Positions 50,878 through 61,936 of a stretch of DNA of 64,000 nucleotides are shown here, piece after piece. Positions within the stretch are counted from its first letter, which is position 1. Each line of letters begins with the position of its first letter. The notes under the pieces are model-generated. The model was not told the origin of the DNA, ran no database searches, and saw only the letters and a list, made by a program, of their open reading frames with translations. A program made the translations under genes and the position numbers. Origin of the DNA: Trypanosoma brucei gambiense DAL972 (lineage: Eukaryota > Euglenozoa > Kinetoplastea > Trypanosomatida > Trypanosomatidae); assembly GCF_000210295.1 (NCBI RefSeq), contig NC_026740.1, forward strand, positions 2,000,071-2,064,070, read 5' to 3'.

Positions 50878-52049
50878 TTTGAAAATGCACTGTCCTCTAT
50901 ACTGCAGTGTATGTTTTGTTTTTTTTAAATGTACGCTAGAGATGTTGTTGCCCCTAATTATATATATATATATATATGTCTGTATGTATGTGTTTTGTGT
51001 GCGTCTACAGCCCTCTTTCTTACCCTTAAGTAAACCTCGACCACGACTGCACAAGCACCAGCTACTGCAACTACTACTGCTCTACCCTCAAAGTGTTGTA
51101 CTTCTCTTGATTTAACCGCCGCCTCGCCTGGGGCTTTTTCGGTCCCCTTCACTTACTTTTCCGGGTTTCTTCCCTTCCCTTCCAGTCTCTTCTCTTTTCT
51201 TCCCTCTTTTTTTTTTAATTATTATTATTATTTTTTCTTGTGTTACTGTATATGTTATGTGTGGATTGCTACAATTACAGCACTAACCACCGGTGTGTGT
51301 TTATGGAAAATTAAGGGGGAAGAGAAAGTGTAGGAAACAATGGCCGATTCAAAATTCATTTTGCACAAGAACATTGGGGGAGAAAAGCAGCAAGTAGGAA
51401 TAACAACTACACTACTGAATACGGCACATTATCCTAAATTTTGAGGGAATTACTCCCACAAAAGGAAAACAAAACAAAACAAGTAAACAACATCAGCACA
51501 GTGGCAAATTTGAATTACCTTTCGTTAGAGCCGTCTTGCCCCATTTTTTATAAACCACCCTACTCAAGTTTGCTTTTTTTTTTTTAAATGACTAACACGG
51601 ATATGTTCAACTCCCTCCTGGCGCGCGCCAATATTTACGACAGGTACTGCCATAATCATTGCCACCGATTTCATTACTCCTCTTTTGGCATCATCGTTGC
51701 TTCAGTTCATGGTGCCGTAAGAGTGTGCCGTGAAATGAAGAATACATAACCTATTCCAGTCCACACGCCTAAGCAATTCATTTAATATCTTTTTATTTTT
51801 TATTTTTTGGCTTGCTGAGCACATATTTACACACGCCTTCCCTTTCCCTCTTCCTAACTACTCGACAATGCCGCACCGGTAGGGTTTACCTTCAGGCTCC
51901 TTACCTTAACTTAACTTGTTTTATCTTATATATATATATATATATCATTGTATTCCCCTTCAGTCATTATTTTCCTTTTGTGGCATCCTTCACTCTCAAA
52001 ACTCCCCTCCCCCCGTTCCAATTCAAGATGTCAGTTCTTCTTTTCCCTT
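50878..52049. other. Intergenic region, ZC2HC1 gene / MTAP
   Basis: 1.17 kb spacer with TA microsatellites at about 50957-50978 and 51927-51945 and T tracts at 51205-51240. The first microsatellite is within 110 bases of the ZC2HC1 start. No credible gene. Confidence 0.6.
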
Positions 52050-52979
52050 TTACGGAGCGAATATGGGATATTTTGCCATGAGTGGCGCGATGCGTTGGCG
52101 CACTTCCTTTGTAATGGCCTCTGGTTTTGTTGGTACTGCGTATTCGAGGCAGTGGTGTGCGGGGTCATCAAACTGGTTGGCTGACACGGCCGCAATGAGT
52201 TCCACGACGATCAGCTGAACCTTTTCGACATTCGCCGCCATGACTTTGCGAACGCTTTCTGCATCGACGTGCGGGGCGTCGCTCCATGCATCCATATCCG
52301 TTACGGCGGCCACGACGAGGTACGCCATTTCTGCTTCCCTCGCCAGTTTCGACTCCGTGGAGGTGGTCATTCCAATAAGGTGACCGTTGAGACTTTTGTT
52401 GATGAGTGATTCTGCGCGTGTACTGAACTGAGGGCCGGACATCGTGACTAGTGTGGCGCCGTTGTGTAGTTTCCATGGCTTGCCACCGCTCACTGCTGTG
52501 GTTAACTTCCCCATTGCCTTTGTCAGCGTATCATGTGCAAGCTTCCGGAAGTTGGCAGAAAGCGGATAGGCGTAGTCCACGTGGGCCACGATGCCTTCGC
52601 CAAAGAAGGTGGTCCTTCGGCCAGTGGTGCGATCGATGAGCTGATCGACAAGAACCATATCGCCTGGTTGGTACTCTGCATCCAACGACCCCACTGCATT
52701 GACGCCAATGAGGTATTTTACGCCCAACAACTTCAGGGCGTAGATGTTGGCTCGATAGTTCACTTCATCGGGCGTGAATTCGTGGCTGTAGCCATGGCGA
52801 GGAATAAAGGCGCACAGCACACCAGAGACGGTAGCGACCGATATGCTTCCACTTGGCATGCCGTACGGTGTAGGAATGGTGTACTTCTTGACATTTTGCA
52901 TCGCGTTGAGGTTGTACGTGCCTGACCCTCCAATAACACCAATGAGCACTGGGGCATCGTGGGGACTCGTGTACATCAT
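52050..52979 (-). CDS. MTAP: S-methyl-5'-thioadenosine phosphorylase
   Basis: 309 residues. The enzyme cleaves methylthioadenosine, the by-product of polyamine synthesis, to adenine and methylthioribose-1-phosphate; in trypanosomes this links the trypanothione/spermidine pathway to purine and methionine salvage. Phosphate-site residues are in IGGSGTYNL (16-24) and PRHGYSH (60-66). The nucleoside site is marked by TMSGPQFSTRAES (179-191) and GMTTSTESKLAREAEMAY (203-220), followed by VTDMDAW (226-232), whose Asp residues contact the purine. This is the MTAP rather than the purine nucleoside phosphorylase pattern. Size is normal (about 280-310). Two successive ATG codons open the frame; either may be used. 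Confidence 0.96.
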   Translation of the reverse strand: MMYTSPHDAPVLIGVIGGSGTYNLNAMQNVKKYTIPTPYGMPSGSISVATVSGVLCAFIPRHGYSHEFTPDEVNYRANIYALKLLGVKYLIGVNAVGSLDAEYQPGDMVLVDQLIDRTTGRRTTFFGEGIVAHVDYAYPLSANFRKLAHDTLTKAMGKLTTAVSGGKPWKLHNGATLVTMSGPQFSTRAESLINKSLNGHLIGMTTSTESKLAREAEMAYLVVAAVTDMDAWSDAPHVDAESVRKVMAANVEKVQLIVVELIAAVSANQFDDPAHHCLEYAVPTKPEAITKEVRQRIAPLMAKYPIFAP

Positions 52980-53952
52980 GTTAGAGCAGCTTTCAGTCGT
53001 GGTTATTTACTTTGTTTCTTGTTGTTTTTATTATTTGTACGTTACTTTTATTTCTTAATGTTCCAGTGAAGGGAGAAGCGGGCCATTAGCACTCAAATAA
53101 CATATAAGTAGTGACCTTTATGTGCGGCACCCAGCACCGCCTCGAGGCTGTGCCTCCACGTACACTTTGTTGATGTTGTTAATACTTCACTATTTTTATT
53201 CTCTTAATATATTAACTGCCTTTTCTCTTTTGATTCGCGTTTATATCTGCACTCGCATGTGTCTTAACTCTTTGTTTATTCCTGCGCTTCGTTACCACAT
53301 CTTATTTTCGCTACTCTTGCTCTTCCTTGCCGTCGTGGGGAAGCGATGGCTTTGTGTTTCGGCCCTTCTGCTTTCTTCTTTTCACACACACAAAAAGAAA
53401 AAGGGCGAAACGTTCCAGTAAAGTGAGTCTTGCGGAGCGATCGACAACTTCTCTCGCATGTCTGATCAAAGTCAACCAATGTTTTCTTTTTATTTCAATC
53501 CCACGGCACTCTGCAGCAAAATCTCGCTTCTCATCTGAAAGACTCTTTAACTTCAGTTTCCGGACAATTTCACGCGGACCGTCAGTCACTGCCAAAGGAG
53601 CAAAATCAAAATAAAACAAAGGAAAAGAGGCGGCGCCACACTAAGAACGCGTATATCGTTCTTAACCGTCAGTTGCTACGGAAAAAAAGACAATGAAAGC
53701 AACATGGACGGCGCTAACTGTCAGGTTGGGAACTGCTGATAGCACATCTTCCAGTGCTCGTGGCATTCTAGTGTCCTACATGCGTTAAAGGCCTCCTTAC
53801 TTCTTTGGCTTCTTTCTTTCCTTCCACGGAAGCATACAACTCTTCACACCGGGTGCTTTCATGCCGCGCAGTCATTCACGCAGCCATCCATTGTCGGCCG
53901 TTTTCATTGCTTCTTTTCCCCCCTCCTCCGCATTCACAGCAGAGTATTCAGC
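52980..53952. other. Intergenic region, MTAP / SYO1-like gene
   Basis: Spacer holding the MTAP leader. On the minus strand it has an unusually good splice acceptor: a 35-base T-rich pyrimidine tract (about 53583-53620) ending in GGCAG near 53580. The frame across it (53311-53619) has no ATG, so no gene is called there. Confidence 0.55.
53578..53620 (-). promoter_or_regulatory. Strong orphan splice-acceptor-like signal
   Basis: The minus strand reads a long T-rich tract (CTTTTCCTTTGTTTTATTTT onward) then TTTGGCAG, with AG at about 53579-53580. It is 600 bases upstream of the MTAP start, so it could serve MTAP with a long leader or an unannotated short transcript. Confidence 0.45.
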
Positions 53953-56847
53953 TCACCTCATGAACTGCTTTTTGTAGTCTACAAATGCGGTAAGATTTTC
54001 CACCACCTCGGACAGGTTTCCCTCCTCATCAAAATCCGGGAGGACAACCTTGTAATTTCGCATCATGTCTCGTTGCTGCTGCGACCGCCGCTTACTGTAA
54101 GCCTGGAATTGTTGGATGAATAACACCAACGCCTGCTGAATCCGTAGAGGAAGGTACACCGTTTCATGGTGCTGTTCGTCAAGAAACAAATCCATTATTT
54201 GGTTGGCTGCTTCGCATCGGACGCGCCACTCACCATCTGCTTTCGTGAAGTTCATCAACCAACGCCGCCGTTCCTCACGGGGACCAGGCGGTGGAGGGCA
54301 GTTGATTTCCACCGGTGCCGCGCGACCCGCTTGCGGATTTAACTTCTCCGCCTGCAGAGCGCCAAGTGCAAAGCGGGCCGCTGCTTCTGTTGCCTCCGTT
54401 GTGTGGAGAGAGGCGCATACGCTACAAGCAACTCCCACACATGCCTGCCGCTGTTGAGTGCTGGCAGCGGGTTCCCACGCCAGCCGCGTCACGATGTCCA
54501 CATCCGCTGGCCTGGCACTAAGATGATTCACTACCTGAAGCGGACCGCCAGCCTCCGCAGTTTGCTTGCGCTGCAGCGTCCAGAGCATCTGCACCAGCGA
54601 CTCCAACTGAAGAAGAAGGTACACCCCTTTTGCCTTCCCTGATGAGGAGTAAGATGATGGTGAATGTGCAGGTGTTATCACCCCCGCTTCTGATGTATCC
54701 TCCTGCACTTCTCTGGAAAGGAGTTGTGCTCGCCTCTCCAGTGCATTGATGATGGCTCTCCAGATGCTCGAGGGCGCGTCTCCAAGATCTTTCCACCCGA
54801 CCATCAGCAGCAACGTGTTCGCCAGGCCCCACACGCCTACTTCATTGGATAGCACCAATCGCTGCAGTTTGGTGATGAGGCTCCCACTCCCTGATGTTCC
54901 CGCAGCTGCTCGTAATGCCTGTTCAACAACTACATCCTCTTCGTGTTGCTGCTGCACGGCGGCGAAAGTAGTAGTGGCACAATTTCCACCAATACCAGCA
55001 CTACAACTAGCGTTATTAACGTCACCCGCACCAGTTTCATCCGATGTGGTAGTCGGCATCCGTAGTGCGTCACGCATGAGTTTGCCCACCACAAACATGG
55101 CGTTGTTGCTGTAAAGCAACTTTGCTGCCTCATTCTGCCGGAAGGCGACCTCGTCATCCACGTTGGGTTCGTTCAAGCTGCAAATCACGTCTACCACTAC
55201 ATGTAACACGTGCACAGCTGCCTGTACACAACGCAGACGGTGCTGTGCTCGCGCAAGGTAATACGTACGAACTCCCTCTGAAAGCGTACACGTTTGCATA
55301 AGCAGTGGGACCGTACGACTCCACTCGTCGTGTGGTGGGTGAGCGTTCAACACGGTGACAACAAGCGGAAGCACGCGAGCAGCATTTACAGATGTGGGCG
55401 ATGTGTTCATAAGAGTTCCTTGTACGTGAAGAGAGACTTCACACAACTGATACAACACATTGTGCCTAGTCACACTCAGTATCAACGCGTCCTCTGTTCC
55501 ACAACTCTCGATCTCTTCCATAACATTCGCATTGGCACCTGTGCCTCTTGCGCTCGCTAATGCGGTTTTGAGGGAGCAAACTTCAGCTTCTAGCCACGCC
55601 TTCGCTTGCTCTGCGTCGAGCGCAGCTGTGAGAAATGACTGGTGGGGTGCCATGGCTTCTGCAGACAAGAGTAGCGTAGACAGTGCTTCATTCTCTCCAC
55701 TCAACACGTGCAGCACTTCACTACCAGCTACGGCAACTGCCGCAAATATCTCTGCTTCACGGCGCCTGTAGTGCTGAATCCACACGAGAGCTTCTTCCTC
55801 ATTGCTCCCGAAAGAATGACTCAAAGGCGGTTCAACACTTTGTTGCTGCGGCTGTAGCGCTTCCCATGCCGCGCCAGTGGCTGCCTCAATCACGCACAGC
55901 AATGACTTTGCTGCATGAGCTGTCGAAAAGGCATTGGCTATCTGTTCATTCCCCTCCACGCACACCGCAATAAGCTGAAGAATCTCCTCCAGCGCTCGAA
56001 GAAGGCTGAAAGGAGGCATGTTATCCAAGTCCGCACTCGCTATGATGCTCTTGCAGCTGCTCGCGTCGGCGGCATTGTTATCATTGCCGTCATCATATTC
56101 GGCAATGGTGTCTGTACCCGCTCCTCCTAGACGACGGTTCACAATTGCCGAGTACGACGTGATTCCGCGCCGCCGCGACTCCGTTGCGCTTTCCCACGTA
56201 TCAATCAGCAGCTTCACAAGCCCTTCACAAAAGTTGACCCGTTCATCCTTTGTTTCGAGTGGTGTCGTGAGGTTTGGTCCTCCTCTACCGTTGTTGTTGC
56301 TGTTACTTCCCTTTTCATTTCCAGCGCCCTGTTTCTGCGATAGAGCACATGTGGAGATGGTTGCTCCTGCTAACGTGTCCACCACGACATCGTCACTGCC
56401 GCTCACAATCATGTTTCGCAACGCTCCTGCAGCTGCTGATTTGATGTGCAGCAGTCCCCGCCTGGTTATGACTTGACGAGCATCAGCGTTCAGTTCTGCT
56501 TCTCCCTCCTCTTCAGCTTGTCCTTCTCCTTCTTGTCGACTGGAGAGCTGCACATGCGGGTTAGCCGGCTCTGCGGCGAGGAGAAGTTCGGCAAGTCGCT
56601 GCGGTACACCATGGGAGAGAAGAGTGGCATGTGCCTGCGGCTGCAGAGCGAAGGAAATTATATTCATGCAACCCTCCTCCATTTCTTCCCATCGTTCTGC
56701 GTAGAGCTTCGCCACGCATGACGGGGCGGCAGAAATTCCTGCCCCTTCACTGGCTTTATCGGTGTAGTTACTGGCATTGTGCTTGTTTCTTGCATTCGGC
56801 GCGGTATGACGTTTAGGTCTGAAACCCCTTTTTGAGTGTGCGCCCAT
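53953..56847 (-). CDS. SYO1/HEATR3-like armadillo/HEAT-repeat protein
   Basis: 964 residues. The basic N-terminus (GAHSKRGFRPKRH) followed by a helical-repeat domain matches the plan of symportin 1 (SYO1; HEATR3 in animals), which escorts 5S RNP proteins uL18 and uL5 into the nucleus for 60S assembly. Supporting segments are AAAGALRNMIVSG (138-150), a conserved hallmark near the start of the repeats, an FCEGLVKLLIDTWES segment, and the C-terminal SEVVENLTAFVDYKKQF, which resembles the end of HEATR3. Most of the protein is alpha-helical, with Asn/Gly/Ser-rich inserts and an acidic insert near 105-120, also a feature of SYO1. The similarity is by pattern, so the family is probable rather than certain. 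The start is an ATG that gives the expected basic N-terminus. Confidence 0.8.
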   Translation of the reverse strand: MGAHSKRGFRPKRHTAPNARNKHNASNYTDKASEGAGISAAPSCVAKLYAERWEEMEEGCMNIISFALQPQAHATLLSHGVPQRLAELLLAAEPANPHVQLSSRQEGEGQAEEEGEAELNADARQVITRRGLLHIKSAAAGALRNMIVSGSDDVVVDTLAGATISTCALSQKQGAGNEKGSNSNNNGRGGPNLTTPLETKDERVNFCEGLVKLLIDTWESATESRRRGITSYSAIVNRRLGGAGTDTIAEYDDGNDNNAADASSCKSIIASADLDNMPPFSLLRALEEILQLIAVCVEGNEQIANAFSTAHAAKSLLCVIEAATGAAWEALQPQQQSVEPPLSHSFGSNEEEALVWIQHYRRREAEIFAAVAVAGSEVLHVLSGENEALSTLLLSAEAMAPHQSFLTAALDAEQAKAWLEAEVCSLKTALASARGTGANANVMEEIESCGTEDALILSVTRHNVLYQLCEVSLHVQGTLMNTSPTSVNAARVLPLVVTVLNAHPPHDEWSRTVPLLMQTCTLSEGVRTYYLARAQHRLRCVQAAVHVLHVVVDVICSLNEPNVDDEVAFRQNEAAKLLYSNNAMFVVGKLMRDALRMPTTTSDETGAGDVNNASCSAGIGGNCATTTFAAVQQQHEEDVVVEQALRAAAGTSGSGSLITKLQRLVLSNEVGVWGLANTLLLMVGWKDLGDAPSSIWRAIINALERRAQLLSREVQEDTSEAGVITPAHSPSSYSSSGKAKGVYLLLQLESLVQMLWTLQRKQTAEAGGPLQVVNHLSARPADVDIVTRLAWEPAASTQQRQACVGVACSVCASLHTTEATEAAARFALGALQAEKLNPQAGRAAPVEINCPPPPGPREERRRWLMNFTKADGEWRVRCEAANQIMDLFLDEQHHETVYLPLRIQQALVLFIQQFQAYSKRRSQQQRDMMRNYKVVLPDFDEEGNLSEVVENLTAFVDYKKQFMR

Positions 56848-58638
56848 TGGTTTCCTTCGTTGTTATCGTCGTCGCTTTTCCCGCAACGTCCTCTGTGTTG
56901 AGCGGCTGTACCATGCCGTGCAAGAATGATCAAATGTGAAAACCATGCGTCACGATGGCATGGCGGAGGGAAGAAAAAGCGGGATAATTAATTTATTCAA
57001 GTATGTGAGAAGGGGGGGGGGAGGGAGGGTATCATGCGCATTTATGTTGTTCAGATGCATGTGCATATTTATGCAAGGTAGGCAATGCTGAGAATAGCGT
57101 AAAGCGTTTAGTGAATGAAACAATTGAACCTCATATCATGCATTGGATGTAGAAACAAGAGAATAATTTATCTCTTTCGTGTTAAAAACGAAAAACAAAA
57201 CAACAACAACAACAAAATAACTCCACTCTTTCACCCCCTCTTCCACCATGGCAAATTCATATCTCATCATTCCCTCTTCAGTCCCGGAGATATTCATCAT
57301 TCAATCACTTTCATAATTGCCTTCTTTTTTTTTTTTCTACTGGAGGACGACGGGGGCTGAAGTAAAAGGTGAAGCGCCACCAACAATGAAGAAGAAACGA
57401 CACGTACAGGAAAACAAACAAATATATTTTTACGTGAGTGTATTTGTTTCTTTTTTTGCATATTTATATGTGAAATTAACGTTCAGTGGGGTGAGGTCAG
57501 TGAGCCAGGACTCTACTGCAATTTAGAGTCCAAACAAACAAAATAAATAAACTGAGAGAAGGGGAAATAAGGGGTTAGGGTTAGGGTTGGGGAAACAAAA
57601 TGAGCGAGTGGAGAACCTAACATGCGGCCGCACACCCGCGAAGTAAAAAGATAAATAAATATCGGAAGCGAGACGTATTCAAACCAAAGCAGTTATACGC
57701 CAGCCAAAAGAAACAACAACAACAACAACAATAGACAGTGTCCATGAAGAGAGTACACAATAATAATAGAGGAAAATACGTAAGGAAATGAAAAGAAATC
57801 ACGTGCAAAGGACCGGGTGCATAACAAATGATTCTTTTTTTTCCTTGTGTGTTTATGTGCTACTGCTTTAACGCGAGTGTGTTCATGTAAATATTGTCAT
57901 GAACAGGCGAGGAGGAACGGGTGAATCAAGAGAGTTTTAGTGGGTTAAATATTTTGTCCAACGGCAGCCCCTCAAGGTATCCACGTAACTTCACTCCGTT
58001 ATTTTTATTTTTATTTTTCTATTCCACGCTCTCAGCCTCTTCTTCTTCTTCTTCTTACTTCCTTCCGTCTTTTATATTCCCTCTCTTTTCCTTCTTTCCC
58101 ACTATTTTTATCGTTCGCACGTCATGAAAAAGTTTCCATGCGGTAATACCAAACTTCAAATAAGTTGTGCGTGTGTGTGGGAAACCCTTGACAAAATGTA
58201 ATAATGGAAGGAGAGTCGGATGCATAACTGTTGAAATATGTAACGCGATATTCATCAGCTTGGAAACCAATATCGACAACACCAATAATAATAATAACAA
58301 TAATAGCAGCGATATAATAATGAAGCTTCAGAGACATAAGGATAAAAGTAGAAAAAAAAATCAAATCATGATGATAAAAATAGACCGAACCCCTCCCGTG
58401 GTGAATCATCAACTGTTGTCTAACCCCTCCACCAACCATTTTTGTGAACAATAATAACAATAGCAACAACAAAAGAACGATAATATAAATAAATAAATAA
58501 AAAAATATATATATATTTATTACTCTTTTTTCTTTTTTCCATCTACTTCTTTCCCCTTCCACAGCCCGTACACGAACATTCAATTGCCGACCACCTTTCC
58601 GTGTCGATTGAGTTTTTTTTTTTCTTCCTTTCCTTCTT
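56848..58638. other. 1.8-kb gene-poor interval with telomere-like tract
   Basis: Spacer with a G11 run and neighbouring GGGAGGG (57011-57028), a (CAA)n run near 57199-57217, a telomere-type tract (57572-57592) and ATA/TA runs around 58285-58320 and 58480-58520. No credible gene; a 175-codon minus-strand frame (58122-58649) is low complexity. Confidence 0.6.
57572..57592 (+). repeat. Short interstitial telomere-type tract
   Basis: Two exact TTAGGG units preceded by GGG and followed by TTGGGG on the plus strand. TTAGGG is the trypanosome telomere repeat. The tract is only 21 bases, within an intergenic region far from any visible chromosome end. Confidence 0.85.
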
Positions 58639-59139
58639 TTACACCACACCTCTCAAGCAACCTTTTACAGCTGTTCTTGCAAAAGGAATATATGACATCA
58701 TGTACCACGCCATTGCGCCGAATTGCACCAGACACAACAACAGAACCAATAATGCACTACTGAGTAGTAATGCTGCGAGAAGTGTGAGCCCCATGGCAAT
58801 AACAAACACAGTTGTGGCCACCCAACGGCCTTCACTAAACATACGCTGAACTTGTGTTTTGGGACCTGCAAGAAATAATGTACCACCGATGGACGCCACG
58901 TTTCCAAGCGTATAAACCACAGCAAATGTGGCCACATCTGAGCGAAGGATGGCACCAAAACTCAGAAGGGAAAGGAGAGATCCAATACCCATGCAGACGC
59001 CGCAGCCAATTAACCGCTGTTTCCATGAAAGTGATGGACATATCGGCTGCGTTTCATCCTCTTCAATAATACTTCCATTACTTCCAACCGCAGCTGCTGT
59101 GGGAACCGCGTTCTTAACTACATCTACAAAAGCGCTCAT
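58639..59139 (-). CDS. SFT2: SFT2 family Golgi transport protein
   Basis: 166 residues. SFT2/GOT1-type proteins are small four-span membrane proteins that help endosome-to-Golgi vesicles fuse. The cytosolic N-terminus (about 1-43) ends in LSWKQRLIGCGVCMGIG, which matches the family signature entering the first span. Four hydrophobic segments follow at about 46-66, 71-93, 106-128 and 130-150, with FAVVYTLGNVASIGGTLFLAGP and a QVQRMFSEGRWVATTVF loop that are characteristic. The short C-terminal tail is basic. Length is typical. The ATG start gives a normal N-terminus. Confidence 0.93.
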   Translation of the reverse strand: MSAFVDVVKNAVPTAAAVGSNGSIIEEDETQPICPSLSWKQRLIGCGVCMGIGSLLSLLSFGAILRSDVATFAVVYTLGNVASIGGTLFLAGPKTQVQRMFSEGRWVATTVFVIAMGLTLLAALLLSSALLVLLLCLVQFGAMAWYMMSYIPFARTAVKGCLRGVV

Positions 59140-59915
59140 AACTTCCTCTGATTTTTTCTTTTCCCTTATCTTCCCTATGCTTCAACCTCCTTCCTATTCT
59201 TACTACTTTATAATACCTTCCCTTGTGTTGTCCAAGTAGAGCACGCTTTAATATCTTTCGTTTGGAGTGGGTACAAATGGACCTCTTCGTTGAATGCGAT
59301 ATTTTGAAAAACAAAAAGGAAAAAAAAAACAAGGGCAGATAGATAGACAGCAGTGGAAAAATAACGTAAATGATCAACTTCCCCCGTTCACATATATATA
59401 TATATATATATATTATATTATATATGCAGCAGAAGCGCAGGACCAAGTAAGCACAGGAAACGAGGAAGTCTGAAAAAAACAAAAAGAAAAAACAACAACA
59501 ACAAAAGAAGAATTGAAAGGGGCTTTGATGCGACAGTTTCGGGGAAATCAGTTTCTCTCTCTCTTTTTATTTTTATTTTTTTTAAAAAAATCGTCTTCTA
59601 TTTTCCATTTTTCAAACATGTGTTGCGCGGCCACTTATATAATAAAATTACTCAGTTTATTTTAATGTGTCTTGACCCTAATATCGTCTTCCTATTCCTT
59701 CTTCTTCTCTTTCTTGCTTGAATCCCCGTTTGTTTAATCGAAACATTCCATTATTTACCCCAGCTAATATTTGTGTTCAATGCCAAGCTTGCGAGACCTT
59801 GAATTCACCACACTGCCGACTTTTTCTTCCCCACACTCCATTCGACCGTCACGCAATCATGTAAAGAAATGATTCAAAAAGAAAATAAATTACCAAATGT
59901 TGCTTTTTTTTTTTT
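59140..59915. other. Intergenic region, SFT2 / MYND gene
   Basis: Spacer with an AT microsatellite (59392-59424, with a TATTATATTATATA section) and homopolymer runs. No credible gene. Confidence 0.6.
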
Positions 59916-61247
59916 TTAAGATCCGCGGACGGTGTACTTCATGAAATAATCATAAAAGCTCACCCCACTAAATGACGCGTCACGATGATCATACAAGTAG
60001 CGCCGAGTTTCATAGAACAATGAGGGTTCCAAAGGGACCTCCAACACCGCCACTAATTCCTCTTGCTGTTGCAGACTCATCCTTTTTCCCCTTTTGCCAC
60101 CCACAACATTTTTGTTAGCAGCTATATATTCAGCAAGTATTGTTTCTGCGCGTTGTTTATAATTCTTGCATGGCACTCGGTGGGCAGCGGACCAATGCTC
60201 ACGCTGACACTCTTCACTGCAATAATACACCGCCTTGCAACTGCTGCAACGCAACAAACCTTCCCCGCCGCATTTAACGCCGTGCTTCTGACAGTTGGCG
60301 CACAGCAAATGACTACTGCGGGAGACGAGTGGGATGAGATGAAGTAACGTTGTGGAAGCGTCAATAAACATCAAGTCGCATGCACGTTCCAACTGCTCTG
60401 CGGACCACCTCACCACTGTGGTTTGCGAAAGAGTTGCCGTTCCTTCATCAGGTGCTTCTTCAGCTGTGACAATATCCGGTAGAGCCGCGAGGATATCCTT
60501 AAGTGCAACACGAGTGTCATCATCGCACTCCACGCCACTACTCAAATTAGTCTGACCGTTGTCATCATTTAAACCACATCCATCACTATTCACACTACGC
60601 CTCAAACGCTGCCGCAGGGCACGGCGAAGCTCCAGTGAAGATGTTGTTGTCTTCGGCGCGGAATTATCGTCACCTTCGTTTCCAATGAGTTCCCGCACCT
60701 CTATGACAAACCACGGGAGCCGCGCCAAATACTCAAGGTTGGCACGGGCGTAATGGTTAATCTTTTGCACCACCTCTTCCTTCGGTGAGAATATCCCGTA
60801 GTTTCTGGCACCGCTAATGGCATTTATACTGCTGGTAGAGTTTCTGTCGTTAGCTCCTGCAGAACGCAGCGGCTGCACACTCTCCATACGGCACAACTCG
60901 CCCAACAGTGCTGCCGTCTCCCAGCGACATTCCTGCGCCACAGCATTGCTGCGCTGAGCGAGAAAGAAAGCGATTCCCTTCAGCAAAGCTTCGCGGCGCC
61001 GTGTATTTTCTTCACTGTAACCCATAACTCCAGTTGCATCGGTGTTGCGTAGCGGTTCATGTTCAAATAAGAAGAGTTTCACACTCGGGTGAAAGGCCAC
61101 AGTATACAATGCAACGAGATGATAGGCACGATCCTCCATTGCGACATACGGTGCAGTAAGGCGATCAAATATTTGGTCAAGTGTCACCGGATCGGGGCGC
61201 GGCGGTAGAGGAAGTGATGACGTGTTGCTGCTATTGTTCGAGGGCAT
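59916..61247 (-). CDS. MYND-type zinc-finger protein
   Basis: 443 residues from the ATG at 61247 (MPSNNSSNTSS); the longer frame starts with TTG. A MYND finger lies at about 316-360: CANC, then C-GG, CSSC, YYCSEEC, H, and C, retaining the usual ligands CxxC...CxxC...CxxxC...HxxxC. MYND fingers bind proline-containing peptides and act in protein complexes. The 315 residues before it are mostly helical (LAQRSNAVAQECRWETAALLGELCRM) with a Ser/Asn-rich insert; no SET domain is present, so it is not a SMYD methyltransferase. The basic linker after the finger (GGKRGKRMSL) is notable. TTTCAG lies directly before the ATG and TTAG about 15 bases upstream; either would exclude the TTG start. Confidence 0.87.
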   Translation of the reverse strand: MPSNNSSNTSSLPLPPRPDPVTLDQIFDRLTAPYVAMEDRAYHLVALYTVAFHPSVKLFLFEHEPLRNTDATGVMGYSEENTRRREALLKGIAFFLAQRSNAVAQECRWETAALLGELCRMESVQPLRSAGANDRNSTSSINAISGARNYGIFSPKEEVVQKINHYARANLEYLARLPWFVIEVRELIGNEGDDNSAPKTTTSSLELRRALRQRLRRSVNSDGCGLNDDNGQTNLSSGVECDDDTRVALKDILAALPDIVTAEEAPDEGTATLSQTTVVRWSAEQLERACDLMFIDASTTLLHLIPLVSRSSHLLCANCQKHGVKCGGEGLLRCSSCKAVYYCSEECQREHWSAAHRVPCKNYKQRAETILAEYIAANKNVVGGKRGKRMSLQQQEELVAVLEVPLEPSLFYETRRYLYDHRDASFSGVSFYDYFMKYTVRGS

Positions 61248-61936
61248 CCTGAAACGCAATGCTAACAAAACGAAAATGAAATACCCCGGTATTTATATGT
61301 ATTATTTATGTATATAAACACTTACGGGAAAAAAAAATTTTTACCAAGTCTGGCCGGCGCTGTCCTTTGTTAGCAAAAAAAAATAATAATAATAATAATT
61401 TACACATAACAATTAAGTAGTAGGGAAATGAAGAAGAGACGACGGAATATGAGAGAAAGAGGAAGAAAAAAATAAAAGGCTGCTGTACAAAAATATAATA
61501 ATAATAATAAATAGTCTCATCTCAGTGTTTAGCCAAATATTGATTTTCTTTTTTTTTTCTTCCCCCCTTTGCGCGTTCGGGAAGTAGGGGGCTTCAAGCA
61601 GCTCATGCGGGAAATACGGGCGATACGATCAGGAATGAAGTTAATGCGTATGTTTACTGCAAGTATGTGCGCATATATCTGTGAACTACCACCAAATGTC
61701 CTTGTAGTTCGACCCATGCCTTTTCCTTTTCATTTATTGTTTTCATCGGGTGCCTAACCCCCTTTCCTTTCCTTTTCGTCTCGTCTCGTCATTCTCTTTT
61801 TTTTTTTTCTTCTTCTTCTTGCGTGCCTTCACAATACACAATTTACACAGCCTCCTCCCTCCGCTGTTGTCAACCCACCCAAAAAGTGGGCACAATCTCC
61901 CCAATTGTTACCACTAATCAACCAACCAATCCGTCC
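61248..61936. other. Intergenic region, MYND gene / MAM33 gene
   Basis: Spacer with (ATA)n runs at about 61380-61402 and 61493-61512, T tracts near 61547-61560 and 61797-61818. No credible gene. Confidence 0.6.

Noticed and set aside
58122..58649. 175-codon minus-strand frame overlapping the end of SFT2
   Set aside because: Leu/Ile runs from ATA repeats; shares DNA with the SFT2 stop region.
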